Source: Solibacillus sp. FSL W7-1464 (GTDB lineage Bacteria; Bacillota; Bacilli; Bacillales_A; Planococcaceae). Taken from it: a stretch of DNA of 64,000 nucleotides. A program made the position numbers and the translations under genes. The notes beneath the pieces were generated by a model. That model made no database searches and was not told the origin of the DNA. It saw nothing but the letters and a program-made list of their open reading frames with translations. The DNA lies in the NCBI RefSeq assembly GCF_038004425.1, contig NZ_JBBORC010000001.1, forward strand, positions 2,085,001-2,149,000. Reading direction: 5' to 3'. Positions 33,969 through 42,366 of this stretch are shown piece by piece; the stretch's first letter is position 1, and each line of letters opens with the position of its first letter.

Positions 33969-34000
33969 AATAGTATCTATAAAATTTAATAGTATCTATT
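33969..34000. promoter_or_regulatory. Tandem HxlR-type operator candidates
   Basis: AATAGTATCTAT occurs at 33969-33980 and again at 33988-34000, 19 bp apart. It lies between the divergent hxlR fragment and the MFS gene and matches the inverted element before the intact hxlR. Confidence 0.6.
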
Positions 34001-34160
34001 AAAAAATATCGTACTTGTTATTATAAATCTTATCTATATTATTAAAGATGTCAAAAAACATTAATGTGCTTACCATCACTTTATTCAAGCATTAGGTACT
34101 CCATCAATACAACAATATGATAAGCTAATCTTTATCACTAAAGGAGATATAACAAAAATT

Positions 34161-35615
34161 ATGAAAATAGATAGTTCTTCAAATAATGATTCAACCATTC
34201 CAAAAAATAATATAAAAACTGTGCCGATTATCATCGCATTTTTAATTGCTGGCTTTGTGGGTCTTTTCAGTGAAACAGCTTTAAATATGGCATTAAACAG
34301 CCTAATTGCTGATTTTAATATTAATGAAGCGACTGTCCAATGGTTAACGACAGGGTATTTATTAACGCTAGGAATTTTAGTGCCTGTATCAGGTCTGATT
34401 TTACAATGGTTTACAACAAGACAACTTTTTAGTACATCCCTTATTTTTTCAATCATAGGAACATTGGTTGCAGCATTAGCTCCAACGTTTACGGTATTAA
34501 TGATTGCACGTGTAATTCAAGCAATCGGAACGGCGCTTTTATTACCACTTATGTTTAATACGATTTTAGTATTAATTCCACCACAAAACCGTGGGAAAGT
34601 GATGGGCTTAATGGGGCTTGTTATTAGCTTTGCACCAGCTGTTGGTCCAACAATCTCAGGGTTAATTTTAAATACTTTAACATGGCACTGGATTTTCTGG
34701 GTTTGCTTACCTGTTTTAGCTGTGGCCTTTATATTCGGTACGATTTTTATGCAAAATGTAACAACACTTACTAAACCAAAAATTGATATTCTTTCAATTG
34801 TATTATCTACGGTTGGTTTTGGAGGGATTGTATACGGTTTTAGTAGCGCTGGTGAAGGCGGCGGTTGGGGAAGCCTTGAAGTTGTCCTAACATTAGTTGT
34901 AGGTGTTATTGCGTTAGTGTTATTTGCCATTCGACAACTAACAATGAAACAACCAACGATGGATTTACGTGCATTTAAATATCCAATGTTTGTGATTGGT
35001 TTGGTACTTGTCCTTGTTGTCATGATGGTAATGCTGTCTTCAATGATAATCCTGCCAATGTATTTACAGTCTGTATTAGCATTAAGTACATTTACAGCAG
35101 GCTTACTGTTATTGCCTGGAGGTATTATGAACGGCTTATTATCACCAATCATGGGTGGTTTATTTGATAAGTTTGGTCCAAGATGGCTAGTTATTCCGGG
35201 CTTACTATTTATTTTAGTTGCGTTATATGGATTCTCTACTATTGATCTTGAAACGACTAAAGGCTTTATAATTGGCGTTGTCATTGTATTAATGGTTGGG
35301 ATTTCGATGGTAATGATGCCAGCACAAACGAACGGATTAAATCAATTGCCACCAGAGCTTTATCCGCATGGTACAGCGATTATGAATACGTTACAACAAG
35401 TATCAGGAGCAATTGGAACAGCCGTTGCCATTTCATTATTAGTTTCAGGAACCAAAGAGTATCTTAGTCAACCTGAAGAAGCAACGAATCCATTAAATCC
35501 GTTACTTGCCTTTGTAGAAGGTGCACATAATGCGTTTACCTTTGCGATTATTATTACAATCATCGGATTAGTGTTTGCGTTCTTTATTAAGCGTGTGAAG
35601 GTAGAACATAAATAA
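34161..35615 (+). CDS. DHA2-family multidrug MFS transporter, 14 membrane segments
   Basis: The 484-residue carrier has 14 predicted helices, the DHA2 size and the antiporter motif C region APAVGPTISGLIL in helix 5. It resembles LmrB/EmrB/MdeA-type exporters driven by protons. AAGGAGAT precedes the ATG. The upstream tandem ATAGTATCTAT elements suggest control by the HxlR regulator at 33067. It ends with a good terminator at 35710. Confidence 0.9.
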   Translation: MKIDSSSNNDSTIPKNNIKTVPIIIAFLIAGFVGLFSETALNMALNSLIADFNINEATVQWLTTGYLLTLGILVPVSGLILQWFTTRQLFSTSLIFSIIGTLVAALAPTFTVLMIARVIQAIGTALLLPLMFNTILVLIPPQNRGKVMGLMGLVISFAPAVGPTISGLILNTLTWHWIFWVCLPVLAVAFIFGTIFMQNVTTLTKPKIDILSIVLSTVGFGGIVYGFSSAGEGGGWGSLEVVLTLVVGVIALVLFAIRQLTMKQPTMDLRAFKYPMFVIGLVLVLVVMMVMLSSMIILPMYLQSVLALSTFTAGLLLLPGGIMNGLLSPIMGGLFDKFGPRWLVIPGLLFILVALYGFSTIDLETTKGFIIGVVIVLMVGISMVMMPAQTNGLNQLPPELYPHGTAIMNTLQQVSGAIGTAVAISLLVSGTKEYLSQPEEATNPLNPLLAFVEGAHNAFTFAIIITIIGLVFAFFIKRVKVEHK

Positions 35616-35709
35616 TTGTGGTAATTGAGTTAAGAATTCACTTTTAAAGAAGTACTTCAAAATTATTATATTACTAAGAAAACAACCACATAATTTCTTA
35701 AATTAATGA

Positions 35710-35750
35710 CCAGATGGAAAGCAAGGTAATTATGCTTCCCATCTGGTTTT
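35710..35750 (+). terminator. Terminator of the DHA2 MFS gene
   Basis: CCAGATGGAAAGCA pairs with TGCTTCCCATCTGG (one mismatch), followed by TTTTGTGTTT. Confidence 0.85.
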
Positions 35751-36033
35751 GTGTTTCGAGAATTATATGGAACTTTTATATTTCTTCTAAGTACTCAAAG
35801 AATCATTTGATATTCTTCTAAAAAAATATTACTCGATAATCTGGTCCTTTAACTGAAAAGGACCCCTTCCCTATTCAAGAAAAACGCACTTTTCTAGAAT
35901 AAAATTTTCTATGTCTTAACTTTCCTAATTTTAAGTCCGAGCAATTGGCATAACCAAAATGCCCGGCTGTTGTTTTACCAGAACTAGGTGTCCCTTCAAT
36001 GGCATCATCTCATTATGCCAGTAACTTGGTAAA

Positions 36034-36058
36034 ACAAAAAGACGCTCATTATGGGCGT
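36034..36058 (-). terminator. Terminator of the gene at 36077
   Basis: ACGCTCAT pairs with ATGGGCGT (one mismatch) and the minus strand continues CTTTTTG. Confidence 0.6.
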
Positions 36059-36076
36059 AGCACCTTTTCTATATTT

Positions 36077-36535
36077 TTATAGGTAAATAGAAAGTGCACT
36101 TTTAAACACCTTTTCTATGTCCGCATTATCAAAGGTTATATCAGTAGTTTCCCCATTGACTATACCTCGATAAACCCATGTTGGCTCTCCATTTACATCG
36201 CCTAATAACAATTCATCGAAATGCACAATCCCAGTACTATTAGAGTTAATATATTCGATCGTAATTATAACTGAACCGTAGTATCCAACTGCCTTACTTG
36301 CTTGCTTCGCTCTTCCTCTAATTGAAACATCACCAATTACTGATTCCATATGAAAGGGGTTGCTCGTAAAAATAGTGGAATTACCAAATTTACTAACTAT
36401 AGTTTCATGCATTTGTTTAAAGGAAGCCCATAATTCTTTTACCTTTATTGGATAATTTTTTATTATTTGTTTCTGATTTTCTTGAGCCTTTTTGATTTTT
36501 GTGTAGTTTTCTGCAGCCTTATCTAACCAATCCAT
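36077..36535 (-). CDS. Hypothetical cytoplasmic protein
   Basis: The 152-residue protein has a helical, lysine-rich N-terminus (WLDKAAENYTKIKKAQENQK) and a beta-rich C-terminal half (VGYYGSVIITIEYIN). I do not recognise the family. ATG at 36535 is chosen because AGGAGGTGG lies 8 bases upstream; a GTG at 36547 would overlap the site. Confidence 0.6.
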   Translation of the reverse strand: MDWLDKAAENYTKIKKAQENQKQIIKNYPIKVKELWASFKQMHETIVSKFGNSTIFTSNPFHMESVIGDVSIRGRAKQASKAVGYYGSVIITIEYINSNSTGIVHFDELLLGDVNGEPTWVYRGIVNGETTDITFDNADIEKVFKSALSIYL

Positions 36536-36547
36536 ACTATTTACCAC

Positions 36548-37397
36548 CTCCTATAGGACAGAAATAAAATTAAGTGGGAATACAAATAAAACACTCATCA
36601 ACGCTCAATAGCACGTACCGCCTGAGGAATAGCAATACGCACTATTTAAAACCCTATTCCATCGTAGGTTTAATTCCACCACCACATATACAGTTACGTT
36701 CATAAACCTTCTTAACTTTTCAATGCGGAAAGTTTCCTGGTTTCTTTTAGTAATCGAGCCGGTTCTTCACATTCTTGACACTTTAAAATAGTAGACAATG
36801 AAGCAGTCCCCTTCACAATGATATCTTTTGTATAATCATTTTATTCTGAATATAAAAAAAAGCACTGGCTTTTATCCAGGTGCTCTCAGCTTAAAAATTG
36901 CTACTAAAATGTTAACTGATACAATTACAACAGATACCCAGCTCTACTTTTTTAATACTCTATTATTCTGTTCTTACCTTGTGCCAATATTAAATCAAGT
37001 TCATCAATAATCCTCATGTACCCATATCTGGTCCGTAGGTTTCACCTTTATCATTTACTGGATAACCATTCCCTTAAATAACTATAAAAATCACTTTGTC
37101 TTCTTACACTCTTAGCTTTTGTAAAACTCTATTTAAAATACTAACCCATAAATATAAAGAGAAGAGACACATACGACTGCGGCAAAACCGATAATTGATG
37201 AATTTTTAATTGGATTGATTGTTCACCTTTCTTCGGTAAAGGTTACCATTGCGAAAGCAGCTGAATATACTATGCCGAAAAATTTTACAGCTAGCTGACT
37301 ATTCGTCGAGCGTACCATAACAGTGCGCTATTTTTATATTTCGTGCTTATGGACGACTTGCACTACATACCATCGCTAAAAAAGCTTTTTTCCCACT
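36548..37397. other. Long gap with decayed remnants
   Basis: No intact gene is seen. At about 36654-36815 (minus strand) two overlapping frames encode a small cysteine-rich protein (ILKCQECEEPARLLK, then NCICGGGIKPTME) separated by a frameshift. At 36854-36884 a terminator (AGCACTGG with CCAGGTGCT, T-run on the minus strand) has no gene. Around 37130-37230 a short hydrophobic frame lacks a start. Confidence 0.4.
36854..36884 (-). terminator. Orphan terminator in the gap
   Basis: AGCACTGG pairs with CCAGGTGCT and the minus strand continues with eight T residues. Confidence 0.65.
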
Positions 37398-37440
37398 AAA
37401 AAAGGCTATGGCACGTTTAAATTTGTACCATAACCTTTTA
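37398..37440 (-). terminator. Terminator of the sensor kinase gene
   Basis: On the minus strand AAAAGGTTATGGTAC pairs imperfectly with GTGCCATAGCC and is followed by TTTTTTAG, directly after the stop codon. Confidence 0.75.
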
Positions 37441-37444
37441 CTAT

Positions 37445-38752
37445 TTACTTAATAGGGATTTTCACAATCGCTGTTGTCTCTTTTTCGTTTATTGTATCAA
37501 ATGTGATCGTACCATTGTATTTATTGATTGTTTCTTTCACAATAAACAAACCTTGTCCTCTAACTCTTCCTTTCTCTACTTTTTTCGTAGAGAAGCCTTG
37601 TTTAAAAATTTGATTTATATCTGGTAGCTTCCGCCCGGCGTTCGTAATCGAGAACGTATAATATAACTCGTCCGCCTTACAGCTAACTGTAATTTTACGC
37701 AGTTCCTCTGGCAACTCCATTGTCGCTTCGATCGCATTATCAATTAGGTTCGATAATATATTGATTAGATCAATCGTTTTTATGTTATCAAATGGATGAT
37801 CATCAACGGTAATCTGTATATCAATTTGTTGATTTTGACATGTTAATTTTTTTGTTTGCAGTAATATCGCTAATCCTGGGTGATCAAGATTCAATTTAAT
37901 GGATTCAATTGTCTGTATGTCTTTCGATAGATGATCGACATACTTTTTCGCTTGATCTACCTCACCTATATGCAGAAAGCCATGTAAAACTTGGATATGA
38001 TTAATATAATCGTGCCTTAATGATGAGACAGAAGCAATTAACGTTTTAATTTCCTTTTGATATGTATCCTCCGTAGTTCCAACTTCTTTTTGATACCACT
38101 TTTGTAAAAGTAAGAAAGAAATAATAACAATTACAACAAAAACTCCACTGAGTATTAATAGAAAAATATTACTCTTAATAACTGTACCTTTAATCCCGTC
38201 AAGTGTATCCGTACTAATATCAATGCCAAGATAGCTAATGATTTCCCCTTTTCCATTCATAATAGGAGTCCCAACCGTTATATAATGATGATCATATCTC
38301 GTATCTTCCAAGATCCCTGTTACAAATTGCTTTCCTTCCTCATACGCTAATTTCACTTGGGCTTCCGGTACAGTACAGCCTTCACCTATTGGAAAATCAT
38401 TTGGATTATCCTTGTTTTTAGGTTCACCTACAATTAACGCTTTCGATGTAGTCGGATTGTCTATTTCCATAGTATAGACGTATAATACACCTAGTTTTTC
38501 TCGGGCATCATTTAAATAATGTCGTATTGTCCAATAGTCTTCATCACGGTTCCGTTCTTTTAAAAATCGCTCATATGTTTCCAGATCAATCGCCTTAGCA
38601 ATGGATTTGGCAGCTTCAAGATTTTGATTAGCAATCGCATCTTCCACTGTATCTTCAATCTTTATATAGGAAGTATACATACTTATTCCAATAAAGAATA
38701 TGACTAATACTATAGATAACACTATTATCAGCTTTAATTTAAAACGTTTCAT
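37445..38752 (-). CDS. Sensor histidine kinase, SpoOB-type (no adjacent response regulator)
   Basis: The 435-residue membrane kinase has helices at about residues 7-28 and 192-216 flanking an outer sensing domain (YVYTMEIDNP, HYITVGTPI, SYLGIDIS, Cache-like). The phospho-acceptor is His247 in the SPOB-type helix RHDYINHIQVLHG. The ATPase domain has NLIDNAIEA (N box) and GQGLFIV (G box). The set resembles LytS/DpiB/NatK-type kinases. No response regulator lies within several kilobases, so its partner is elsewhere or lost. AAGGAAGAG precedes the ATG. Confidence 0.85.
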   Translation of the reverse strand: MKRFKLKLIIVLSIVLVIFFIGISMYTSYIKIEDTVEDAIANQNLEAAKSIAKAIDLETYERFLKERNRDEDYWTIRHYLNDAREKLGVLYVYTMEIDNPTTSKALIVGEPKNKDNPNDFPIGEGCTVPEAQVKLAYEEGKQFVTGILEDTRYDHHYITVGTPIMNGKGEIISYLGIDISTDTLDGIKGTVIKSNIFLLILSGVFVVIVIISFLLLQKWYQKEVGTTEDTYQKEIKTLIASVSSLRHDYINHIQVLHGFLHIGEVDQAKKYVDHLSKDIQTIESIKLNLDHPGLAILLQTKKLTCQNQQIDIQITVDDHPFDNIKTIDLINILSNLIDNAIEATMELPEELRKITVSCKADELYYTFSITNAGRKLPDINQIFKQGFSTKKVEKGRVRGQGLFIVKETINKYNGTITFDTINEKETTAIVKIPIK

Positions 38753-39059
38753 ATTAAAACACTCTTCCTTACTATTAAATACATATTTTGCTGTAAATTA
38801 AACAATTAAATTATTTTCCAAAATTGAAATAGCCCATCCCACCGATTGATGAAATAAGGGCTATTCCATTTAAATTATTACTATTACATCGATATAAAGG
38901 AACAACAAACAGTATAAATGTTCTAAATCCTTTTGTCCAAAAATCTTTTACTTTTACTACCTGTTCTATAGAAATCCCATAAAATAAATTTCAGTTTAAA
39001 CTTTTTATACATCTCTATCCGTCTTATAAGTATGGACAACACAAAAGGAGAATCAAGGA
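38753..39059. other. Divergent promoter gap with an orphan hairpin
   Basis: The gap between the divergent kinase and sigma genes holds a hairpin at 38828-38865 (AATAGCCC with GGGCTATT) without a clear gene to end, and a possible ECF promoter at 38995-39023. Confidence 0.4.
38995..39023 (+). promoter_or_regulatory. Possible autoregulatory ECF sigma promoter
   Basis: TTTAAAC and CGTC lie 18 bases apart upstream of the sigma gene, resembling the AAC / CGTC pattern of SigV/SigW-type promoters. The usual spacer is about 16, so this is only a candidate. Confidence 0.35.
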
Positions 39060-39557
39060 ATGACAGAACCATTAGAAGCAGCATTTATTGCATTTATTCA
39101 ATCGCAGCAACAGTCTATTTATCGACTTGCCTTTAGCTATACAAAAAATGAACAGGATACGCTTGATATCGTGCAGGACAGTATACAAAAAGGATGGCTG
39201 GCACTTGAGAAATTAACGGATACTGCACAGATGAAAAGCTGGTTTTATACAATTTTGGTACGTACGGCAATTGATTTTTTACGAAAGCATAATCGGGTGT
39301 TATTAGTTGGTGACGAGGCTTTACAGCAATTGCCTGAGCATGATACATATGAAAACCTGGATTTACAGCAAGCTTTACAGCAACTGCCTATACAGCTGCA
39401 AGAGGTCATTATACTGCGCTATTTTGAAGATTTAAAAATCGATGAGGTGGCTCACATTTTAACGCTTCCCGTAAGCACAGCTAAATCGCGATTATATAAA
39501 GCATTAAAGCTATTAAAAATTGAGCTGGAACAGGAGGAAATAATCCGTCATGCATAA
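39060..39557 (+). CDS. sigV: ECF RNA polymerase sigma factor, SigV-like
   Basis: The 165-residue sigma factor has region 2 (FIQSQQQSIYRLAFSYTKNE, DIVQDSIQKGW) and region 4 (LQEVIILRYFEDLKIDEVAH, STAKSRLYKALKLLK). Together with the RsiV-type anti-sigma gene that overlaps it by 8 bases, it is best matched to SigV, which drives cell-wall modification in response to lysozyme. GGAG lies 9 bases before the ATG. The pair is expected to autoregulate. Confidence 0.85.
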   Translation: MTEPLEAAFIAFIQSQQQSIYRLAFSYTKNEQDTLDIVQDSIQKGWLALEKLTDTAQMKSWFYTILVRTAIDFLRKHNRVLLVGDEALQQLPEHDTYENLDLQQALQQLPIQLQEVIILRYFEDLKIDEVAHILTLPVSTAKSRLYKALKLLKIELEQEEIIRHA

Positions 39558-40419
39558 AAAAATAAAACAACTAAATGATCAATACAAAGCGATTCCCATT
39601 CCAAAAGAGCTAGAGATCGTCGTGGCGAAAAATTTACAGCGTCCACCGAGGAAAAAACGAAAAATGCCCATTTTTTTAGCATCTGCTGCAGCAGCGGCGC
39701 TTTTATTTACTGCGGGTCTTAACACGAGTCCTACACTTGCTAAAAATTTAGCTGAGGTGCCTATCATCGGTTCTGTCGTAAAAGTGCTGACGTTTACAGA
39801 GTATGAATTGGAAAAAGACAAATATACAGCTGACATTAAAGTCCCTCAAATTTCTGGTTCATCGAGTGAAATTCAAGCATTAAATAAGCAATATGTAGAG
39901 GAAGGCAAGGAACTGTATGAACAATTCAAAACAGAAATAGAGAATATGGAAGCTGGCAATATGGCCGTCAACAGTGGCTACATCGTTCAAACAGATACGG
40001 ACGACCTGTTGTCATTTGGCCGTTACGTAGAAGTGACGGTTGTTTCTTCTTCTACCGTGATGAAGTACACGACGATTGATAAAAGATCAGAGACGGTGAT
40101 TACATTGCCAAGTCTGTTTAAAGATGATCGCTATTTGGAGATTATTAATACCTATATTGAGGACGATTTACGAAACCGGATGATTGAAACAAAGGGCGAT
40201 GAAATGTATTGGATTGGCGGAACAGAGTATTTTGACGAAACAATGGGTGTTTTTGAAGGTATTACACCCGAACAAAACTTTTATATTACAGATGCCGGCA
40301 AGCTGGTCATGTCCTTTAACGACTACGAAATTGCACCAGGATTTATGGGCGTTGTCACGGTTGAAATCCCAACTGAGCTACTGCAGGATGTGCTGATGAG
40401 TAATCAATATATTAAATGA
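39550..40419 (+). CDS. rsiV: Anti-sigma factor RsiV-like
   Basis: The 289-residue membrane protein has a short cytoplasmic sigma-binding part, one membrane helix (IFLASAAAAALLFTAGL, about residues 41-57) and an extracytoplasmic part with DUF4179/DUF3298-like domains (YTADIKVPQISG, ITLPSLFKDDRYLEIINTYI). In B. subtilis RsiV binds lysozyme directly and is cleaved to free SigV. Size is near the 285 residues of RsiV. It is translationally coupled to sigV. Confidence 0.83.
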   Translation: MHKKIKQLNDQYKAIPIPKELEIVVAKNLQRPPRKKRKMPIFLASAAAAALLFTAGLNTSPTLAKNLAEVPIIGSVVKVLTFTEYELEKDKYTADIKVPQISGSSSEIQALNKQYVEEGKELYEQFKTEIENMEAGNMAVNSGYIVQTDTDDLLSFGRYVEVTVVSSSTVMKYTTIDKRSETVITLPSLFKDDRYLEIINTYIEDDLRNRMIETKGDEMYWIGGTEYFDETMGVFEGITPEQNFYITDAGKLVMSFNDYEIAPGFMGVVTVEIPTELLQDVLMSNQYIK

Positions 40420-40467
40420 TCTGAGAATATAAAATATAAACGCGAATGCTTATCTACTCTACCAATT

Positions 40468-40527
40468 TGGCCCTATAATGAAAACGGGCTGCTCCTTTTT
40501 ACAGAATAGCGCCCGATTGTTGAGTAA
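40468..40527. repeat. Dispersed intergenic repeat, copy R3
   Basis: TTGGCCCTATAATGAAAACG and GCGCCCGATTGTTGAGTAA match R2 at both ends; the middle is diverged. Confidence 0.5.
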
Positions 40528-40569
40528 CATAAAAGCAACCCTACATTAAGTAGAGTGGCTCAGAGTCCG

Positions 40570-40649
40570 GGAAATTTACACTTTTAGATATTAAAAATGA
40601 GACAGGTATTAGTAAATCAACACTATATCGTTATCTTGAGACTATATAA
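40570..40649 (+). pseudogene. C-terminal fragment of a serine resolvase/invertase
   Basis: The plus strand encodes KFTLLDIKNETGISKSTLYR followed by YLETI and a stop, the helix-turn-helix tail of resolvases (GISKSTLYRYL). The catalytic domain is gone. It is a mobile-element relic. Confidence 0.6.
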
Positions 40650-40777
40650 TAAAGGGCTTAAAAAAGCATCTGTATGGAGTAAACCAACAGATGCTTTTAA
40701 GTATTCTAATTTTCCTATAATAAAGTTTGTTTAGTATTAACGGGCAACAAAGAATCCCCCAACTCATTCTCATAATT

Positions 40778-40808
40778 AAAAGGCAATCATATAACAGGTT
40801 GCCTTTTA
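40778..40808 (-). terminator. Terminator of the diguanylate cyclase gene
   Basis: AAAAGGCAA pairs with TTGCCTTTT; the minus strand ends in TTTTAATT. Confidence 0.7.
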
Positions 40809-40861
40809 ATTTCCCCCAATTATACAATTGAAAAAGCTCGTCACATCAATGTGCAGCAGAG

Positions 40862-41821
40862 CTAAGATAACTCATGCAAATCTCCAAAAAATTTATAGGT
40901 ATTCTTCCCTGCATTTTTCGCACAGTATAAAGCATTATCTGCATTTTTTAGTAATACTTTTACATCAATATCATGCGCTTTAGAATATGTTACAATTCCC
41001 ATACTGGCAGAAAGTTGGTATTCGGGATTCCAAGTACTTAAACTTTCTAGAATATCCTCGGCTTGTTTTCTAATTTCTGCTTTAGATAGAATTTGAGGGA
41101 AATGTACCAGGAATTCATCTCCCCCTAACCTAACTGCAAACTCATCTTTATACTCATTAATAAATTTTTTAAGTCGGAAGGCAACTTCTTTTAATACAAA
41201 ATCACCAGTTTCGTGCCCATGAACATCATTAACGTTTTTAAAACCATCTAAATCGATTGAGAAAAGTACTCCTCCAGTTGCAGAAGGGATACTAAAAAAT
41301 TTTGATAAATAACGTCTATTGTATAGGTCAGTCAATGGATCTCGAAAGGCAATATATTCTAAACTTAAATAATATGAAAACATTTTAGCTATCTTTTGTA
41401 GCAGTTCTATACTCTTTTCGTCAAAGTAACTCTCTTGATGATGTGCCGCACATAAGGTTCCGAATCGCTCCCCCTCCACCAAGGAAATAGGAAGTCCCAT
41501 ATAGGATCTAATATTAGCTGATTCAAGTAAATTACTTAAATCAGCTGGACAGGAGCTTTCTCTAGTATCATTAAAGATTAATGGTCGATTGTTTCCGAAA
41601 TCGATTCGATTGCATGCGGTTTCATCAATGTTTAAAGCCATTCCCTCTGTTAACAGAATACTTGTATTAGTGTCTGAAAGTTTTAGAATAATTTGTTGGT
41701 TATTACTAAAGGTAGTTAAAAAAATTAATTTGTCTGGCAATATTTCGGTTGCTAATGCAAGAACATCATTTGCCAGCTCATTAAAGTCATTATATAATTC
41801 CAATTCTTTTAGGTTTCCCAC
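40862..41821 (-). CDS. GAF-GGDEF diguanylate cyclase
   Basis: The 319-residue cytoplasmic protein has a GAF sensor domain (about residues 15-155; CNRIDFGNNRPLIFND, SYMGLPISLVEGERFGTLCA) and a GGDEF domain (160-319) with an intact RLGGDEF active site. It should make cyclic di-GMP from two GTP. The inhibitory RxxD site five residues before GGDEF is absent, so product inhibition there is unlikely. The start is GTG with GGGG 7 bases upstream. It stands alone. Confidence 0.92.
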   Translation of the reverse strand: MGNLKELELYNDFNELANDVLALATEILPDKLIFLTTFSNNQQIILKLSDTNTSILLTEGMALNIDETACNRIDFGNNRPLIFNDTRESSCPADLSNLLESANIRSYMGLPISLVEGERFGTLCAAHHQESYFDEKSIELLQKIAKMFSYYLSLEYIAFRDPLTDLYNRRYLSKFFSIPSATGGVLFSIDLDGFKNVNDVHGHETGDFVLKEVAFRLKKFINEYKDEFAVRLGGDEFLVHFPQILSKAEIRKQAEDILESLSTWNPEYQLSASMGIVTYSKAHDIDVKVLLKNADNALYCAKNAGKNTYKFFGDLHELS

Positions 41822-42364
41822 AAAAGCACCCCTATTGCAATTAAGTTATTCAAAGAATAATAATTTATAATACATTTTCCTGAAATTTTTAAAATTTAAA
41901 CTCTTTAAACAACTTACCATTTTACATATTTTTTCAGTATATACAATATAACATACCTTCTCAATTTATTATGAATAAATTATTAATTACATAATAAAAC
42001 CTCATCCTAGTGCCTAGTCAAAATAGTCCATGAGCATTTACATAAAGTAACAAAGCCCACCAATGTTCCAAAATTCTGGGAAAGCGCCGATTGTGGAATA
42101 ACTAGGAGTCTTACATTAATATTGGAGACTGTATTTCCAATTCTTCTTTTTATGTATAGCTGTTATGATCAGCTTCCTAAGAAAGATACATCGAACTTCA
42201 ATGTGATTTTTAATTTTTAACTGCTAGGGAGGAATAAAAATGGATATATATAAGGTGGGAAAACCCAAAATTTCCAATAGGGAAAAATACATTTCCCAAA
42301 TTAGATAGGGGCAATCTAGCTCGATTCCTTAATAAAAAAACAAAAACCAGGCTAGTGCACCTGG
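41822..42364. other. Gap with lipoprotein relic and a tiny frame
   Basis: A plus-strand frame near 42116-42220 encodes a lipoprotein-like end (LLFMYSCYDQLPKKDTSNFN) without a start region. At 42240-42308 a 22-residue frame (MDIYKVGKPKISNREKYISQ) has a good GGGAGG site but is too short to assign. Both may be relics. Confidence 0.4.
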
Positions 42365-42366
42365 TT
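42345..42366 (-). terminator. Terminator of the PP2C-type gene
   Basis: AACCAGG pairs with CCTGGTT and the minus strand continues TTTGTTTTTTT. It overlaps the stop codon of the gene at 42365. Confidence 0.8.

Larger units (their letters stand above)
35616..36076. other. Gap with terminators and decayed sequence
   Basis: It holds a terminator for the MFS gene, a stretch near 35840-35900 (GAAAAGGACCCC, AAGAAAAACGCAC) that vaguely recalls the dispersed R1-R3 repeats, and a terminator for the convergent gene at 36077. No gene is seen. Confidence 0.4.
40420..40861. other. Gap with repeat R3, resolvase remnant and terminators
   Basis: This gap holds the third dispersed repeat, a resolvase tail fragment, a bidirectional hairpin at 40661-40700 (GCATCTG with CAGATGC) and the terminator of the cyclase gene. 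No intact gene is seen. Confidence 0.5.

Noticed and set aside
34517-35284. 255-residue frame antisense to the DHA2 transporter
   Set aside because: It is a shadow frame of a hydrophobic, low-GC gene with no start signal and no domain look.
42240-42308. 22-residue frame with a strong binding site as a real gene
   Set aside because: It is too short to support, and neighbours a relic lipoprotein end; kept only as a note in the gap.
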